A stretch of DNA of 64,000 nt from NCBI GenBank assembly GCA_012064415.1, contig SSNU01000095.1, positions 1-64,000 of the forward strand. Direction: 5' to 3'. Below, piece after piece: positions 52,214 through 63,204 of this stretch. How positions within the stretch are numbered: position 1 is the stretch's first letter; the number at the start of each line of letters is the position of its first letter. The position numbers and the translations under genes were made by a program. The DNA comes from Gyrodactylus bullatarudis (Eukaryota; Platyhelminthes; Monogenea; Gyrodactylidea; Gyrodactylidae). The notes under the pieces are model-generated. The model saw only the letters and a list, made by a program, of their open reading frames with translations. It searched no databases and was not told the origin of the DNA.

Positions 52214-53215
52214 ATGGTAAGTTATTATTTTTATTAATCTCTTCTATATAGACTACAAATAATTATTTCAATCCGATAACTTTTGATGAGACTAGAAATT
52301 CTTTAGTTACCCATACAGGAACAATCATCCCGAATCGGATATTTGTTGGAGGCTTGCCAGCAGATGTAAATCCTTTTTAATAACTTTATTCTCCTTAACC
52401 CTATTTAAGACTGATCAAAATGAATTGGAACAATTCTTTAGTAGCTACGGTACTGTCACCGATGTCAAGATAATGATTGATAAGAATAACCTAGGAAAAG
52501 GAAATTATGGCTTTGTTACGTTTGTAAACCAAGAAGATGCCACCAATATCTTGCGTACCTGTAGTGATCGCATCTTCTTCAAGCAAAGAAAGTTGAACAT
52601 TAGCCAGGCTGTTGTTAAGAAGCAAAACGTTCTTCCTCCCCAACCGATCGATCAAAATGTCCACTTATTAAGTGTTATTTATCAAATGATTTACAATTCT
52701 TGCTTATCATATACTGTATGTTTGTTGAATTTAGTAATTGTCCAAAAATTTAGATGCCTAATGCAACTACCCCAACTGTGAATAACGATGGACAACTGAT
52801 GAATAGTGTACCTCTGTTGCCAATCACAAGTTCCCTAACTGATTTTAATCCTTGGAATCCAAATGTATCCCTTGATAATTTCAACACTTCTAATATTAAT
52901 TCGGCGTTGTTACCTCAGGCCTTGTCGACATTCTCTGCATCACCTACATCTGTTAATACGACACCCAGTCCAAAGGTCTCTTTCAACAATGCATACACAT
53001 CGCAAATCTGGTCAAACAACATGAATAACAATAATAATAATAACAACAACAACAACACTTTAAACACCAATTTGAGTCAAAACTATCCAAATACCTATCA
53101 AGTGAGCAGTAGTAATTCAAAAGTTGACAACCAGCCAATTTTGAATAGAATCTCACGAATTTTTAACGATGATGAAACATCATCTATTCCCCTTAAAAAG
53201 ATGAAAAACTGTTGA
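52214..53215 (+). CDS. boll: Boule/DAZ-like RNA-binding protein, single RRM
   Basis: Boule-family proteins bind mRNA 3' UTRs and promote germ-cell translation and meiosis (family knowledge). Proposed exons: 52214-52216 (ATG only), 52291-52365, 52410-52658 or 52410-52715, 52754-53215, giving about 260-280 aa. Seen directly: GTIIPNRIFVGGLPAD (RNP2; the GTIIPNRIFVGG lead is typical of Boule/DAZ), a helix ELEQFFSSYGTVTDVKIMID, GNYGFVTF (RNP1) and RKLNISQAVVKKQ closing the RRM. The C-terminal half is Asn/Ser/Pro-rich with a run of Asn from an AAT/AAC repeat; no DAZ repeat is recognisable. The start is uncertain: ATG followed directly by gtaagt, joined to an acceptor at 52290 (gatgag), gives a clean frame. 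The third donor may be 52659 (95-bp intron) or 52716 (38-bp intron). Confidence 0.85.
53027..53057 (+). repeat. Asn-coding AAT/AAC microsatellite in boule
   Basis: A run of AAT and AAC triplets encodes consecutive Asn residues. It is in frame, so length changes alter only the polyAsn tract of the disordered tail. Confidence 0.85.
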
Positions 53216-53789
53216 TGACATATTTATTTTTAATTGAACCTTTTTAAAAATTGTTCATGTTTCATTAAATTATTTGCCGTTTTTAAAAATTTCTTTTACA
53301 TTTTGAGTTTATTCAACGGTATAATTTTGCTTTGATATTTTTTAAGGTTTATGATTTTTTTTCAAGTTACTACATTATTTTCCTTAGAAATTCATTCAAG
53401 AAAATTTTAGAATGATTGAATATTTTAAACTTTTATTTTATTCCTTTACAGAGTTTCATTTACGACGAACAAAATCCGATAAACGATCTATCTTTAAATC
53501 CTAATTCGAATTGTGAAAGCAGCTATTTGTACTACGTACTCAACAACTTTAAAGAATGCATTCTTTGAATACACGATTATTACTTTCTCCATAAAGTCAA
53601 TATATTCCTTTCTAATCAAAATTCCTCCTTGATAAATTTCAATAAGCTGAGAGTATCTAGAGATTATTATAACAAATATTTTCTTGAATAAAATTCCACT
53701 CTATAACTACTACTAAGTAAGCACGTATAAATAATTAATTTTATTAAAGTAACGTTAAATATATATAAGATTTTTATTTGAAAAAGTTA
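53216..53789. other. boule 3' flank: no gene seen
   Basis: AT-rich. An ATTAAA near 53261 could serve as the boule poly(A) signal. Confidence 0.35.
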
Positions 53790-55310
53790 GTAAAATAGTT
53801 ATGATTATCTGGTACATAAATTGAAATAATAGGACTTATCTGGGAGATCTTTAGGTTTTTAAAAACATCAAAATTAAGTTGAAATCTGTGTCTTAAGGGA
53901 TGAAGCGTTGTAAGAAGGATCGTGAAGCCTCTAGATGAGCGAAGGTGGTAATTTCGATTGACAGTATGTGGGATCTTGTGATAGAGTACAGCAGAAAATG
54001 CGATTCTTCTCAGCCAGATGGGGTAAAGATCAGCCTTGTCTAAAAATTGTTTATATGAGTAAGGGCCAAAGCATGAACGGAGGAATTGAAATTGGAGGTT
54101 CTCAGTTTTCTTAATTGTTCCGGCAGGGAGGTTGGAGAGGAGGGAGGCTCAATAGTCCAGATGGGGTAATATGCAGTGCTTAAAAAGGAGTAACCGCAGA
54201 CTGGGGGAGTGTACAAAGAAAATAGGATTTGATTCTTAGCGTTTTGAGAATCGAGGTGTCAAGATTATTGGAGTAGTTTAGTCCCAAGTCCTGAATTTGA
54301 GATACAATCAAGGGAATGAGGTCCGGCGTTAATGTAATAGTGGAAGATAGGCAGAGAATTTTCGTTTTAACACGATTCAATAATAAGCCGATTTTAGTCA
54401 GGGATGTGTTTAAGTGTCTAAGTCCATCATGAATAATATCTGTGCCGTGTTTGCATGGACATAGGATTTTTATATCATCGACAAACTTGAAGTAAGTTAT
54501 GTCAGTGGTAGACGGTGTTATCTGGGAGAAAACAAGATTGAAGAGAGTTGGGCCAATGGTCGATCCTTGTGGAACTCCTGAGCTGATCCTGGTATGGGCT
54601 GAGCATAGGTTATTGAAAGACACGTATTGGGTTCTGTTTTCAAGAAATCCAAGAATAAGGTTGATTATGTAAGGATTGACATGATGGTTGGTCAAGCTAT
54701 CTTTTATGACGCTGAACGGAAGACGATCAAATGCTTTAGAGATGTCTACATAAATAAATACAGCAGGGATACGTTTGTATTTAAGTTCATTGGCCGTGTC
54801 TATGAAAGAAACAATGTTTGTTGCAGTGCTGCGACCTGGAAAAAATCCATGTTGTTGCGGATCAATGCTGATAAGATTGATAGACTTTAAATGTAAGTTG
54901 ATGAAATTATCAATAATTGAAAGGAATATGGGAAGACTAGAGATTGGTCTAAAATCAGAGGCTTGGTACATTTAGGGATTGGAATAATTTTGATATTCAG
55001 CCAATCCGAAGGGATCGAGCTTGAGTAAATGATATTGTTGAGGTAATTTGAAAGATGAGAGAAAAAAATATAGGGGAGCGGAATAAGTAAGATATTAGAG
55101 ATCAGTTTATCATCACGACGTTTTTTGCTTTTACTATTTAACAAAATGTCTATAATAATTTCAGGGGAGATAGCAGGAAAGGAGAAAGCTGCAAAATCGA
55201 CTTTCTCAACAGAGGAGGATTGAGCATAGACTGATGTGAAATATGTGTTAAGGTCATCCGGGGAGAGGTTAGATATGGAGTTTGTGGTCGTGGAAAGATG
55301 AATATATTAC
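53790..55310 (-). pseudogene. Decayed CR1/jockey-like LINE (reverse transcriptase)
   Basis: 5'-truncated minus-strand LINE between boule and SLCO. The RT is spread over two main frames: 55144 to 54887 (WLNIKIIPIPKCTKP) and 54971 to 54180 (SDFRPISSLP, QHGFFPGRSTATNIVSF, YVDISKAFD, SGVPQGSTIGP), then a further frame with the C-terminal region down to about 53790 (LQFQFLRSCFGPYSY). The catalytic box reads FVDD instead of FADD. At least two frameshifts and one in-frame stop make it non-functional. It belongs to the same clade as the LINE at 26-29.5 kb but is clearly diverged. Confidence 0.88.
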
Positions 55311-55634
55311 TGCCAATAAAAAAAAAACAGCATTACTAAAGAGGATTCATAGAGGAATTTTAAACTCTAAGAAAAATCGGTTGTTAAGCAGCCAGTCATG
55401 TGCAATGCCAGAGAAAAATAGAAATATCTGATTTTTGAAATTTTCAAATTATAAATAATTGTGTTGATTCAAAGTCAAAATTTATATGGAAGAATTTTAA
55501 TTGTTTCAAATCTCATTTATGAAGGATTATTTTTAACTTGATTTATCATCAACTATTATCAAATGAGATAAAAATCATAAAATATCTAATATTAAGAGAA
55601 TTCTAAAATTCTTTAGAATATTGTCAAAATAAAA

Positions 55635-56685
55635 ATGAACAAGTCAGATCCTTTTAGCGATTGTCGATCATCAAATAGAAATAATTCTGAGTCTCGTTTA
55701 CCTACAGAAAAGAAACACTCTAGAAATGTCTCTATAGAATTATCTTCATTTGATTGGGATGCCAATGTAGTCAACTTTATTTCAAACTTTATTCATCCTG
55801 GTATTTATCGAAGAAAATCGTATAATATCCAACCAAATGGCCATTTATGCTCGCAAACATTGCCCAGAAAAACACATCGGCGAATAGCCTCTGCTACTAT
55901 TACCTATCCAAACTTCAATGCTAATAGAACTAACCTCTTCCTTAGTAAAGGTCATTCGAGAAATATCAGTGATCCGGGTAAAATTTTCTGTTTCATTCCA
56001 GAAGTCTCGGTTGACATTCCCGAACAAAATGCTTTACCTTATTCACCTATAAGTTCAGTCCCTTCAGAGAATATTGACGGAAGCATGAATAAGGATAATA
56101 CTATTAAGGAAAAACAGATGACCATAGAAGTAATTAAGAAACCAGTACAAAATCATTATTGTCGTTTTGGATGTTTTAGCATTCGGGCATTTCCCAAATT
56201 AATCACTTCCATCCTAAGTTTAATGGTCCTCTTTCAGTCGGTTGTTGTCTCTGGATATATGTCAAGCATGTTCACAACAATTGAGCGTCGATTTGATTTA
56301 AAGAATAGTCAAACTGGCTATATCGTTAGCGCTTACGAAGTTGGGGCAGTTATCTCAATTATTCTGGTCAGTCTTTTTCATTCCAAGAAGAAAACCAGGC
56401 CTAGGATTATAGCTTTTAGTGGAATTTTAATGACAATCGGATTTATTATTTTCACAATGCCTCATTACTTTTCCGGTTACTACAATCCAAACCTTAAGAA
56501 TGGAACTTCATCTTGTTCATCATTGAAGATTAGTGGCATCGAAATTAAAACAGATTATTCAATATCATTACCAATATTTCTAATCTCACAATTTCTTGCT
56601 GGCCTTGGTGCTAGTCCCATCTATGTTTTGGCTCCAACTTACTTGTGGGACAATTTACCAGAGGCAAAATATCCGATTTATTCTG
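55635..56685 (+). CDS. SLCO: Organic anion transporter (SLCO/OATP), first coding exon
   Basis: OATPs are 12-TM plasma-membrane carriers for amphipathic organic anions. This exon encodes 350 residues plus one base, from ATG 55635 to a donor at 56686 (gtaagt). Residues 1-180 are a long, Ser/His-rich cytosolic tail, longer than in most OATPs. TM1 is near 187-213 and ends in the signature GYMSSMFTTIERRFDLKNSQ; TM2 near 226-249; TM3 near 256-279 preceded by RPRII; TM4 near 310-337 (FLISQFLAGLGASPIYVLAP). These blocks are diagnostic of SLCO. The Kazal-like loop and TM5-12 should follow, but no matching exon is visible in the remaining 7 kb, so the next intron is very long or the gene is broken. Reading past the donor adds 13 non-family residues before a stop. 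Confidence 0.88.
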
Positions 56686-57384
56686 GTAAGTTTGTATTAA
56701 AATATTTTAATCCTGATCTACTCTAATCCTTGTGAAATGAGATTAATCTGACTTTTCAGATTCCTTTGAAAGATGAATATTGATTCTTGAGAATCTATTA
56801 AAGACATCTGTACAAAATAGAGGTATCTTGACTAATTTGAATACTTTTTCCCATGAATTTAATTCAAATTCCTTATTTACTAGTGAAAATCTCTATATAA
56901 AGCTAAAATAATCACCGTAGTTGACTTTAATCCAAAATTCTATATAATGTATTGATAATCAAAAAGCTAAAGATTGTTATTAATCCTACAAGAGAAAACG
57001 TTTTTTTCATTTTCAATAAGATTATTATTGTATTTCAACCCTAATGAAATTAATGATGTATTTAGAGAATGACATTTATCACTATTTTATTACACACTAT
57101 TGATTCAATCTATCGACTTGTGAATTCTAAAAATTATTCCTCATTCAAGTTTATATATTTGAGAAATTTGATCATTAAGAGAATTCTATAATTTGACCTA
57201 TATATGAAAATAAATATTTCACATTTCCAAAAATCATTGTCAAAAGTTTATTTAGCACTGTTTCTGTTTTCTGTTTGCTTCATTCTTTTCAACTCTGAAA
57301 TCTTTAGCGTGTCTATTATCGAACTGAACATTTTCTTTTAAATATCTTTCAATTATGGAGTAGAAAGTTTATTTCATTCATCAC
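56686..57384 (+). other. Start of the SLCO intron: nothing recognised
   Basis: Opens with a good donor (gtaagt) and is AT-rich without family-like ORFs. Confidence 0.5.
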
Positions 57385-58799
57385 TAGGGCGGTCACAAAA
57401 TTAATTATTGAATGAATGAAGTTTAAAGCTTTCAAATTCTAATTGGACCAATCAAAGGCTTCCAGACCAGACCCCATTAAGAGATTACGAAGATTTAGAA
57501 ACAACATGAATTAAATGAATGTTACCATTTATCTGACATGGACAATCTTGAATAGTAAAAATGCTTGAGGATGATAATTTGATCAAATATGATTATAATT
57601 TTTAATCATATTGGGATTTTCTGGAATCAGTTTACGCAGGGAATGCCATGTTTCCTCTATATTTACACAAGGGCAGTGTTTTCATCTAGATGTTCGCCAA
57701 TAACTTTTTTTAACTATTGTTTTTCATATACCTTATTATTGTAAGTAATACTTCACTATTATTATTACTAAGGTGAATTTGATCTGTCTGTTTCTTTGAC
57801 TTGGCTCTTTCTTTTTGTTGCCATTGTTCATTGAGAGAGAGAAAGATAAAGAGACAAGCCCTTTTCTCTTTAGATTGATGAGAAAGATATTCTGCTTACT
57901 ACCATCAGATGTTTATCTAACTAAATATGCTCTCAACTCAGGATTGATATTAGACGATTTCATCAATCTACTCCGTCTTGTAGAGTTGAGAGGATTCCTT
58001 AGACCTGTCCCCGATTTAATTATAGCGGTTGAACAAATTTTCCGAGTTTTTGTCGAATTCCTACTTCAAGTGTCTTGCACGAATCAAGTTCAATCTTGAG
58101 AGCCGTCTGAGATCTAAATTTTTAAGAGTCTTAAATTGTGTAGAGTTTATTCTATATTAATTGTATATGTTATCGTTAAACTTGTTTTCCGTAAGATTAT
58201 CGGTTTCAAGAAAATCGGTTTAGAAAATAGCATTTGTATACTGAAAAATAGCAATTTTTTAGCAAAATCGAATTTCAAGAATACCTCACGACTTTTTAAA
58301 GTCACTTCCTAAAAAACGGTATATTCTTTGGTATGTATAATTTGGAATGCATGATGAAACTATTTTTTGTCTTATTAAGAATAGGATCCTGAATAAAATG
58401 TACCCATTCATAAAAATGAAAATCAACTACTCTGATTGGTCCAAGAACTATTATCCAATAACATTCGAGTCAAATAAAAATTTTCTTAGTTCCTATAGAC
58501 CTTGGCCCTAGGCTTACGAAATTCTAGTTAATAGTAATAGGGTAATTGAGTTGATTTCGTATGAGAAAAGAGATTATATTCGATCTAGACTTGTCTATGA
58601 TTACATAATGGATAAGTATATAAGGTTTGTTTGATGAGCAAATCAAGATAAAATTAGCAAAAAATAGTTTTTGTTGGGAAATAGCAAAATTATTTCAGAA
58701 ACCAAAACTTACACAATAGTATGCAATATATCATTTTGAACAGATTTAATCGTTCATGAACATGTTAAAAATAGTTAAAATAGCATTTTTACCGCCCTA
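57385..58799. mobile_element. Putative hAT-like element with diverged ends
   Basis: Ends TAGGGCGGTCACAAAATT and, inverted, TAGGGCGGTAAAAATGC. Flanking octamers TTCATCAC and ATTATGAC agree at 5 of 8 positions, compatible with an aged hAT target duplication. 1415 bp. Its only ORF of note (57815-58099, 94 codons, LLPSDVYLTKYALNSGLILD) is not recognised. Confidence 0.5.
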
Positions 58800-61009
58800 A
58801 TTATGACTTAATTAACCTGTCAATACTATATGAGTGAAATACATGGATGTGTGTGAGGTTACCAAATTTTCTTATACATCTCGAATAGACCGTATCATTC
58901 CACTATTCCTGAAACTATACGTCTGATTCTTCATTCTACTATTCCTGAAACTCTCTTGTTTATTGACTGTATTTCGATTCACTACTATAGAGTAGAATGG
59001 TAATTAAAAAAATACCATTATTTACTTCATACAATTCTATATTCATAGCGATTAGTAAAAAGGCAAATTTTTGAAAATTAATCGCGTTCCTTCTCAATAT
59101 TAACGAGCAAAATTAAGTGAATTGTCTCGAAAAAAAACTGATACATGTTAAAAATGAAATAAAAATTTTATTCTTGCTATCAGATCAAAGTGAAAATTTC
59201 ATTCAGATCTTAAAAAATAAATATACAAAGAACCGAGTTTTTCACCGTTTTTGGTTAGTTTTGAGACGTTTTCCCCAATTTCTTAAATATCAGTTTTTTT
59301 CACGCACGAAAATGTAAGAAATTTTATGCAGATTATTTCTGTCTTTTTAGAACTGTGTGCTATAATAAACTTTTTAGACCTAGCCTCCAGACGTTTCGGT
59401 ACTGAGATAATCAAATACCTTCTCCAGTTGGATGAGACGTTTGTACTATGAAATATTTTCAATTTTATCTAAAAATCTTGGTATTCTTATTGGTCCAGAT
59501 CTTAAAAATTCATTCAAAATCTAATAAATCCCAAAACTAATCAGATGACCTGAAACGTCTGGAAAAAGGTTGGTTATATTTCAATTAAATCTAATATTTG
59601 TCTAAGATGACTATTCCAAGTTTTTATCATACGACAGTAGTGATTGTAAAAAAAACTTGTGAATGGATTGCCTGTGGTGTAAAACAAATTTGACTCTATT
59701 CCCTCTTGTTTTATGTTGTATGATAAATCTAAAGTTTCAGAGAGCATAAACTAAGCAGGTACTAATTGGTTATACGAGATAATACGATTTGAAAAGGATT
59801 TGCTTCTCGTATTCTATTGATTTTTATATTCGACTCATGATCATTTTCCTCTTAAAGTTAGAGTGCTCTATCCCAACTTACACACACAAACAGATGTCAT
59901 TCAATCATTCTCTTCATTTGAATTAGTATATAATTCAACACAGTATTGTCATTTATCCTGGGATGCATTTTTATTGCCAAATAATAAAATAGAATAAAGC
60001 ATTAGCATGATTGACTATTATTCGATTCCCCATTCACACTGTATAATGGTATAGTATATTTTCTTCTTGCAGCACTCACTACTCCTGAAATATTTCATTT
60101 TTTTCCAATTTTACACTCAGCAATGAAATGGATTGATTTGACTTACTTACTCCTCGTAGTAAGAGAAGAGAGAGAATTTCAACAGTTTTTGATTCATCGA
60201 ATAATGCTTTTACCAGGAAATTCAATGCAAAGAGGACTGTTCCAGGACTCTTCCAACTCTGTCTATCCATCTCATTTTCCCCTTTAACTTGCAGAGAATT
60301 TGCTCATAAATTATTCTCATTCAATTTTGACTACTTTTTCTATACTTCTTTCAATCAAATTTTGAAAAAGTTTAAAAAAAATAAAAATAAATCAATAAAA
60401 TTTAACTCACAGTGGAAGATTTAGAAATTTTTTGTCCTGAACAAGACATAAAAATTATGAGAGATTTTACTAGGGTCTATATTAGTCCGTGGTTTGAACA
60501 CATTCTGTGTACTGACACGTCATGAGTTCAATATTGATAATTTGACTCTTCTTAAAATTCAATCATTATTCCGAGAAGGTGTATTTTATTTCACATTATT
60601 GAATATGAAATATTATTGAATGTCTACTATTGACTAGAGATAGATTTTGCAAATTTTCGATATCTAGCCTGGGTTCTATCTGAATGGGCTCTATAGGGGA
60701 AATCGATTGATATATAAAGCATATGGTCCGAAATCTATTCAAGAACTGTTCGCAATAGAAACAATGATTTTGTATTAAAATTGACGTGATGAAAAATTTT
60801 CTGAGTTTGATTTCGCCCATTTTTTCAAGATAGAAGCTAAAATAATTTCTCTTAATGATGAAATGAAATTTATTGAACAATTCATAAGTTCTGCTTTACA
60901 TTCATCATTTTCATGTAAAAATAGTTATCATGTACAAAAATAATAATAATAAGTTAAAGGAAAATAGAAAAAAAAGAAGAAAAATATTTTTATGTGTGTA
61001 CAATAATAA
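58800..61009. other. No gene seen; short local repeats
   Basis: 58903-58955 is a short tandem duplication around CACTATTCCTGAAACT. 59390-59570 has inverse motifs CCAGACGTTTCGGT and CCTGAAACGTCTGG. No OATP-like exon found. Confidence 0.4.
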
Positions 61010-61053
61010 TTAACCCTCGCCCTGGAAGTTGGTAAAATTACACATTTCACAAG

Positions 61054-61073
61054 TGGGGTCCATTTGGACCCCA
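61054..61073. repeat. piggyBac subterminal palindrome, right-of-3'-end copy
   Basis: TGGGGTCCATTTGGACCCCA, a 20-bp palindrome of the form TGGGGTCC-N4-GGACCCCA. Other copies are at 62794-62813 and 62983-63002. Likely transposase-binding sites, by analogy with subterminal repeats of other piggyBac elements (inference). Confidence 0.8.
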
Positions 61074-61136
61074 TACTTATTTATATAGAAAAATATATAA
61101 AAATATAATAAAATATTAGGTCTGACATTGTATATT

Positions 61137-62780
61137 TCAAGACTTTTGACATTCTAAACAAATCAAGATATGATGAATTTTACAAGCGTTTTTCTTGCAA
61201 TAATTACAGTAGGTTGATATTTTGACATCTTTTGTTCTTGGACAAAAGGAGCATCTTCCTTTCTTTGGTGTTATCTCAGCTTCTAGATCGTTATTGAGTA
61301 TGCTAGTTCTTCGTCTTTTGGCGCCTATACTTTCTTGCTGCTTTGATTCTACTCCCATGAGCTGATAGCTTAGTTCCTTTAGAAATATTCTTCGTGCACA
61401 TCTTTTGGTAATATGATTATCTGGCCATTTTATGGAATGTAAAACATAGGCATTGTATGCTGCCATATCCAAGATATTCCAAAATACTGATAAAGGCCAT
61501 CTTTTTGTAGATCTTCTGCAAGAATAATTTTCTATCAACTGATCCAAGACATCAACACCGCCTTTAGTTTTGTTGTAGTATTCGATCATTTCTGGTTTGG
61601 ATCCAGTGTCATCAGTCTGTTGATGTAGGGTTGAAAGCATCAATACTGGTTTATTCTTTTTTTGGCCGTAACGTAGAATTGATATTGGACCATCAAATAT
61701 ATATTCAATTTTACCAAGATCAATCTTACTGGTTTGAAAAGAAGGCGGCAGAAAAGTACGATTTTTACGAACTGTACCAACCAATGCAGTTTTCTTTTTT
61801 ACCAAATCTAAGGCCAAATTATGGGTCGTAAAAAAATTGTCACAAGTTATTGTTCGACCTTTGTTGATGAAAGGGTTTGCAAGTTCTCTAACAACTCTTT
61901 CTCCTTGACCTTTCTCAGGAAAATTTCCTTCTTTTCCGATATAAATTTCAGCATTGCAGAGATATGCATTTTTAGAATCACACAAAGCCCACACTTTGAT
62001 ACCGTATTTTCCAGGCTTTGACGGCATGTACACTTTGAAGGGACATCTCCCACGAAAACTTATTAGCTGTTCATCTATAGTTACTTGTTCGGAAGGGGTG
62101 TATGCTTTTCTACAATTGATAATAAAATCCTGAAATACGATCCTGATAGGTGCCAATTTGTCTCTATTTGAACCAGTGATCCTATTGATTTTGTCATCAA
62201 ATCGAATAAACTGTTTGATGATTACGAATCTTGAATATGAAAGACAATTTTTGACAGCAGAATATTCATGGTCATCTTCCCAAAGCTCTTGGAGATCCAT
62301 ATTTTTCTGCTTAGAAACTCCAAAATACAACAGGATGCCTATCCATTTACGAAGTTCGTCTATACTTATTCTTGCACTACTTGATTTTCGATGGTCCATA
62401 TACTTGTTCGTATATTTTACGATATCTCCGAGAATTTTTGGACATAAAAGTAGACTGAAAAAATCCTGATGAGTTATCATCTTTTGAGAACTCGCTGTAA
62501 GGGAAGAAGCAACATTTGTATGAATGATATTGTGGCTTCCAGTACGACTTCGCACTCTGGCTGTCTGGTAGTTGATGTAACCGCATTTTGAAACTAGATC
62601 AGGTCCAAAGGATTGGTCCATATCAGTATCTGGATTCGAGATATCAGAGGGATACTCTGTGTAATCCTCTTCTTCACTCTCAGAAGAACCACTTCCTAAA
62701 TTCTCAGGACCGATAAGAGTTTCGATATCAGAGTACACGTCTTCTTCGTAGCTCATGTTATGAAAAAATGAGAAAATCAT
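61137..62780 (-). CDS. piggyBac transposase (547 aa, intact)
   Basis: DDE-type transposase that excises precisely and inserts at TTAA. The catalytic aspartates are all visible: D236 in TIDEQLISFRGRCPF, D314 in TCDNFFTTHNL, D410 in GGVDVLDQL, with the extra D413 of the family. The N terminus is acidic (Glu/Asp/Ser-rich, residues 10-60). The C terminus has a Cys/His-rich zinc-binding domain: C510, C513, C525, C528, C533, H536, H537, C541, C544, like the piggyBac C-terminal ring-type finger. Met9 (MSYEEDVYSD) may be the real start, as the eight residues before it are hydrophobic. No intron, frameshift or stop. Confidence 0.95.
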   Translation of the reverse strand: MIFSFFHNMSYEEDVYSDIETLIGPENLGSGSSESEEEDYTEYPSDISNPDTDMDQSFGPDLVSKCGYINYQTARVRSRTGSHNIIHTNVASSLTASSQKMITHQDFFSLLLCPKILGDIVKYTNKYMDHRKSSSARISIDELRKWIGILLYFGVSKQKNMDLQELWEDDHEYSAVKNCLSYSRFVIIKQFIRFDDKINRITGSNRDKLAPIRIVFQDFIINCRKAYTPSEQVTIDEQLISFRGRCPFKVYMPSKPGKYGIKVWALCDSKNAYLCNAEIYIGKEGNFPEKGQGERVVRELANPFINKGRTITCDNFFTTHNLALDLVKKKTALVGTVRKNRTFLPPSFQTSKIDLGKIEYIFDGPISILRYGQKKNKPVLMLSTLHQQTDDTGSKPEMIEYYNKTKGGVDVLDQLIENYSCRRSTKRWPLSVFWNILDMAAYNAYVLHSIKWPDNHITKRCARRIFLKELSYQLMGVESKQQESIGAKRRRTSILNNDLEAEITPKKGRCSFCPRTKDVKISTYCNYCKKNACKIHHILICLECQKS

Positions 62781-62793
62781 ATAGAATACAATG

Positions 62794-62813
62794 TGGGGTC
62801 CCTACGGACCCCA
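62794..62813. repeat. piggyBac subterminal palindrome, copy next to transposase start
   Basis: TGGGGTCCCTACGGACCCCA, 14 bp upstream of the transposase ORF, so transposase binding here could also act on its own promoter (inference). Confidence 0.8.
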
Positions 62814-62982
62814 TTTGTTCAATGTGTCATAACAGACTAAAATTTTTGCTGAATGTTTGTTTAGGAATAAGATAAAAAAATAAAATAACAAGGTTGTAGA
62901 TTATTAGTTTAGCTAGGATTAGGTTTTTGTTTGGATAAGATATCATACTTCTATCCAAAGTTATTACAAATCAAAATATGGT

Positions 62983-63002
62983 TGGGGTCCGTATGGACCC
63001 CA
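62983..63002. repeat. piggyBac subterminal palindrome abutting the terminal repeat
   Basis: TGGGGTCCGTATGGACCCCA; its last base is the first base of the right terminal inverted repeat. Confidence 0.8.
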
Positions 63003-63204
63003 CTTCCAGGGCGAGGGTTAAAATATTTTGCAAAAATCTGTTATAATCTAAATCTTATCTATGAAAAAAATATATATAGTTATCAGTATTGATTCTTCAA
63101 GTATTTTTCAATCACAATAGAATTATTACTTTGGGAAATTAAGATTCTTTGTCTAATTTCTTCAGAATTCTAGATTTTTCCATTATTATTAAAAAAAGAA
63201 AAGA

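Larger units (their letters stand above)
61014..63017 (-). mobile_element. Complete piggyBac-type DNA transposon
   Basis: Exactly flanked by TTAA (61010-61013 and 63018-63021), the piggyBac target site. Perfect 16-bp terminal inverted repeats: CCCTCGCCCTGGAAGT at 61014-61029 and its complement at 63002-63017. Length 2004 bp, with one intact transposase ORF and short noncoding ends. Lack of decay in ends, target duplication and ORF suggests recent insertion and possible activity. Confidence 0.95.

Noticed and set aside
57815..58099. 94-codon ORF as an OATP exon
   Set aside because: Lacks the TM and loop motifs expected after TM4, has no convincing splice sites, and lies inside a putative hAT-like element.
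61631..62469. Several ORFs overlapping the piggyBac transposase
   Set aside because: Shadow frames of the 547-aa transposase.
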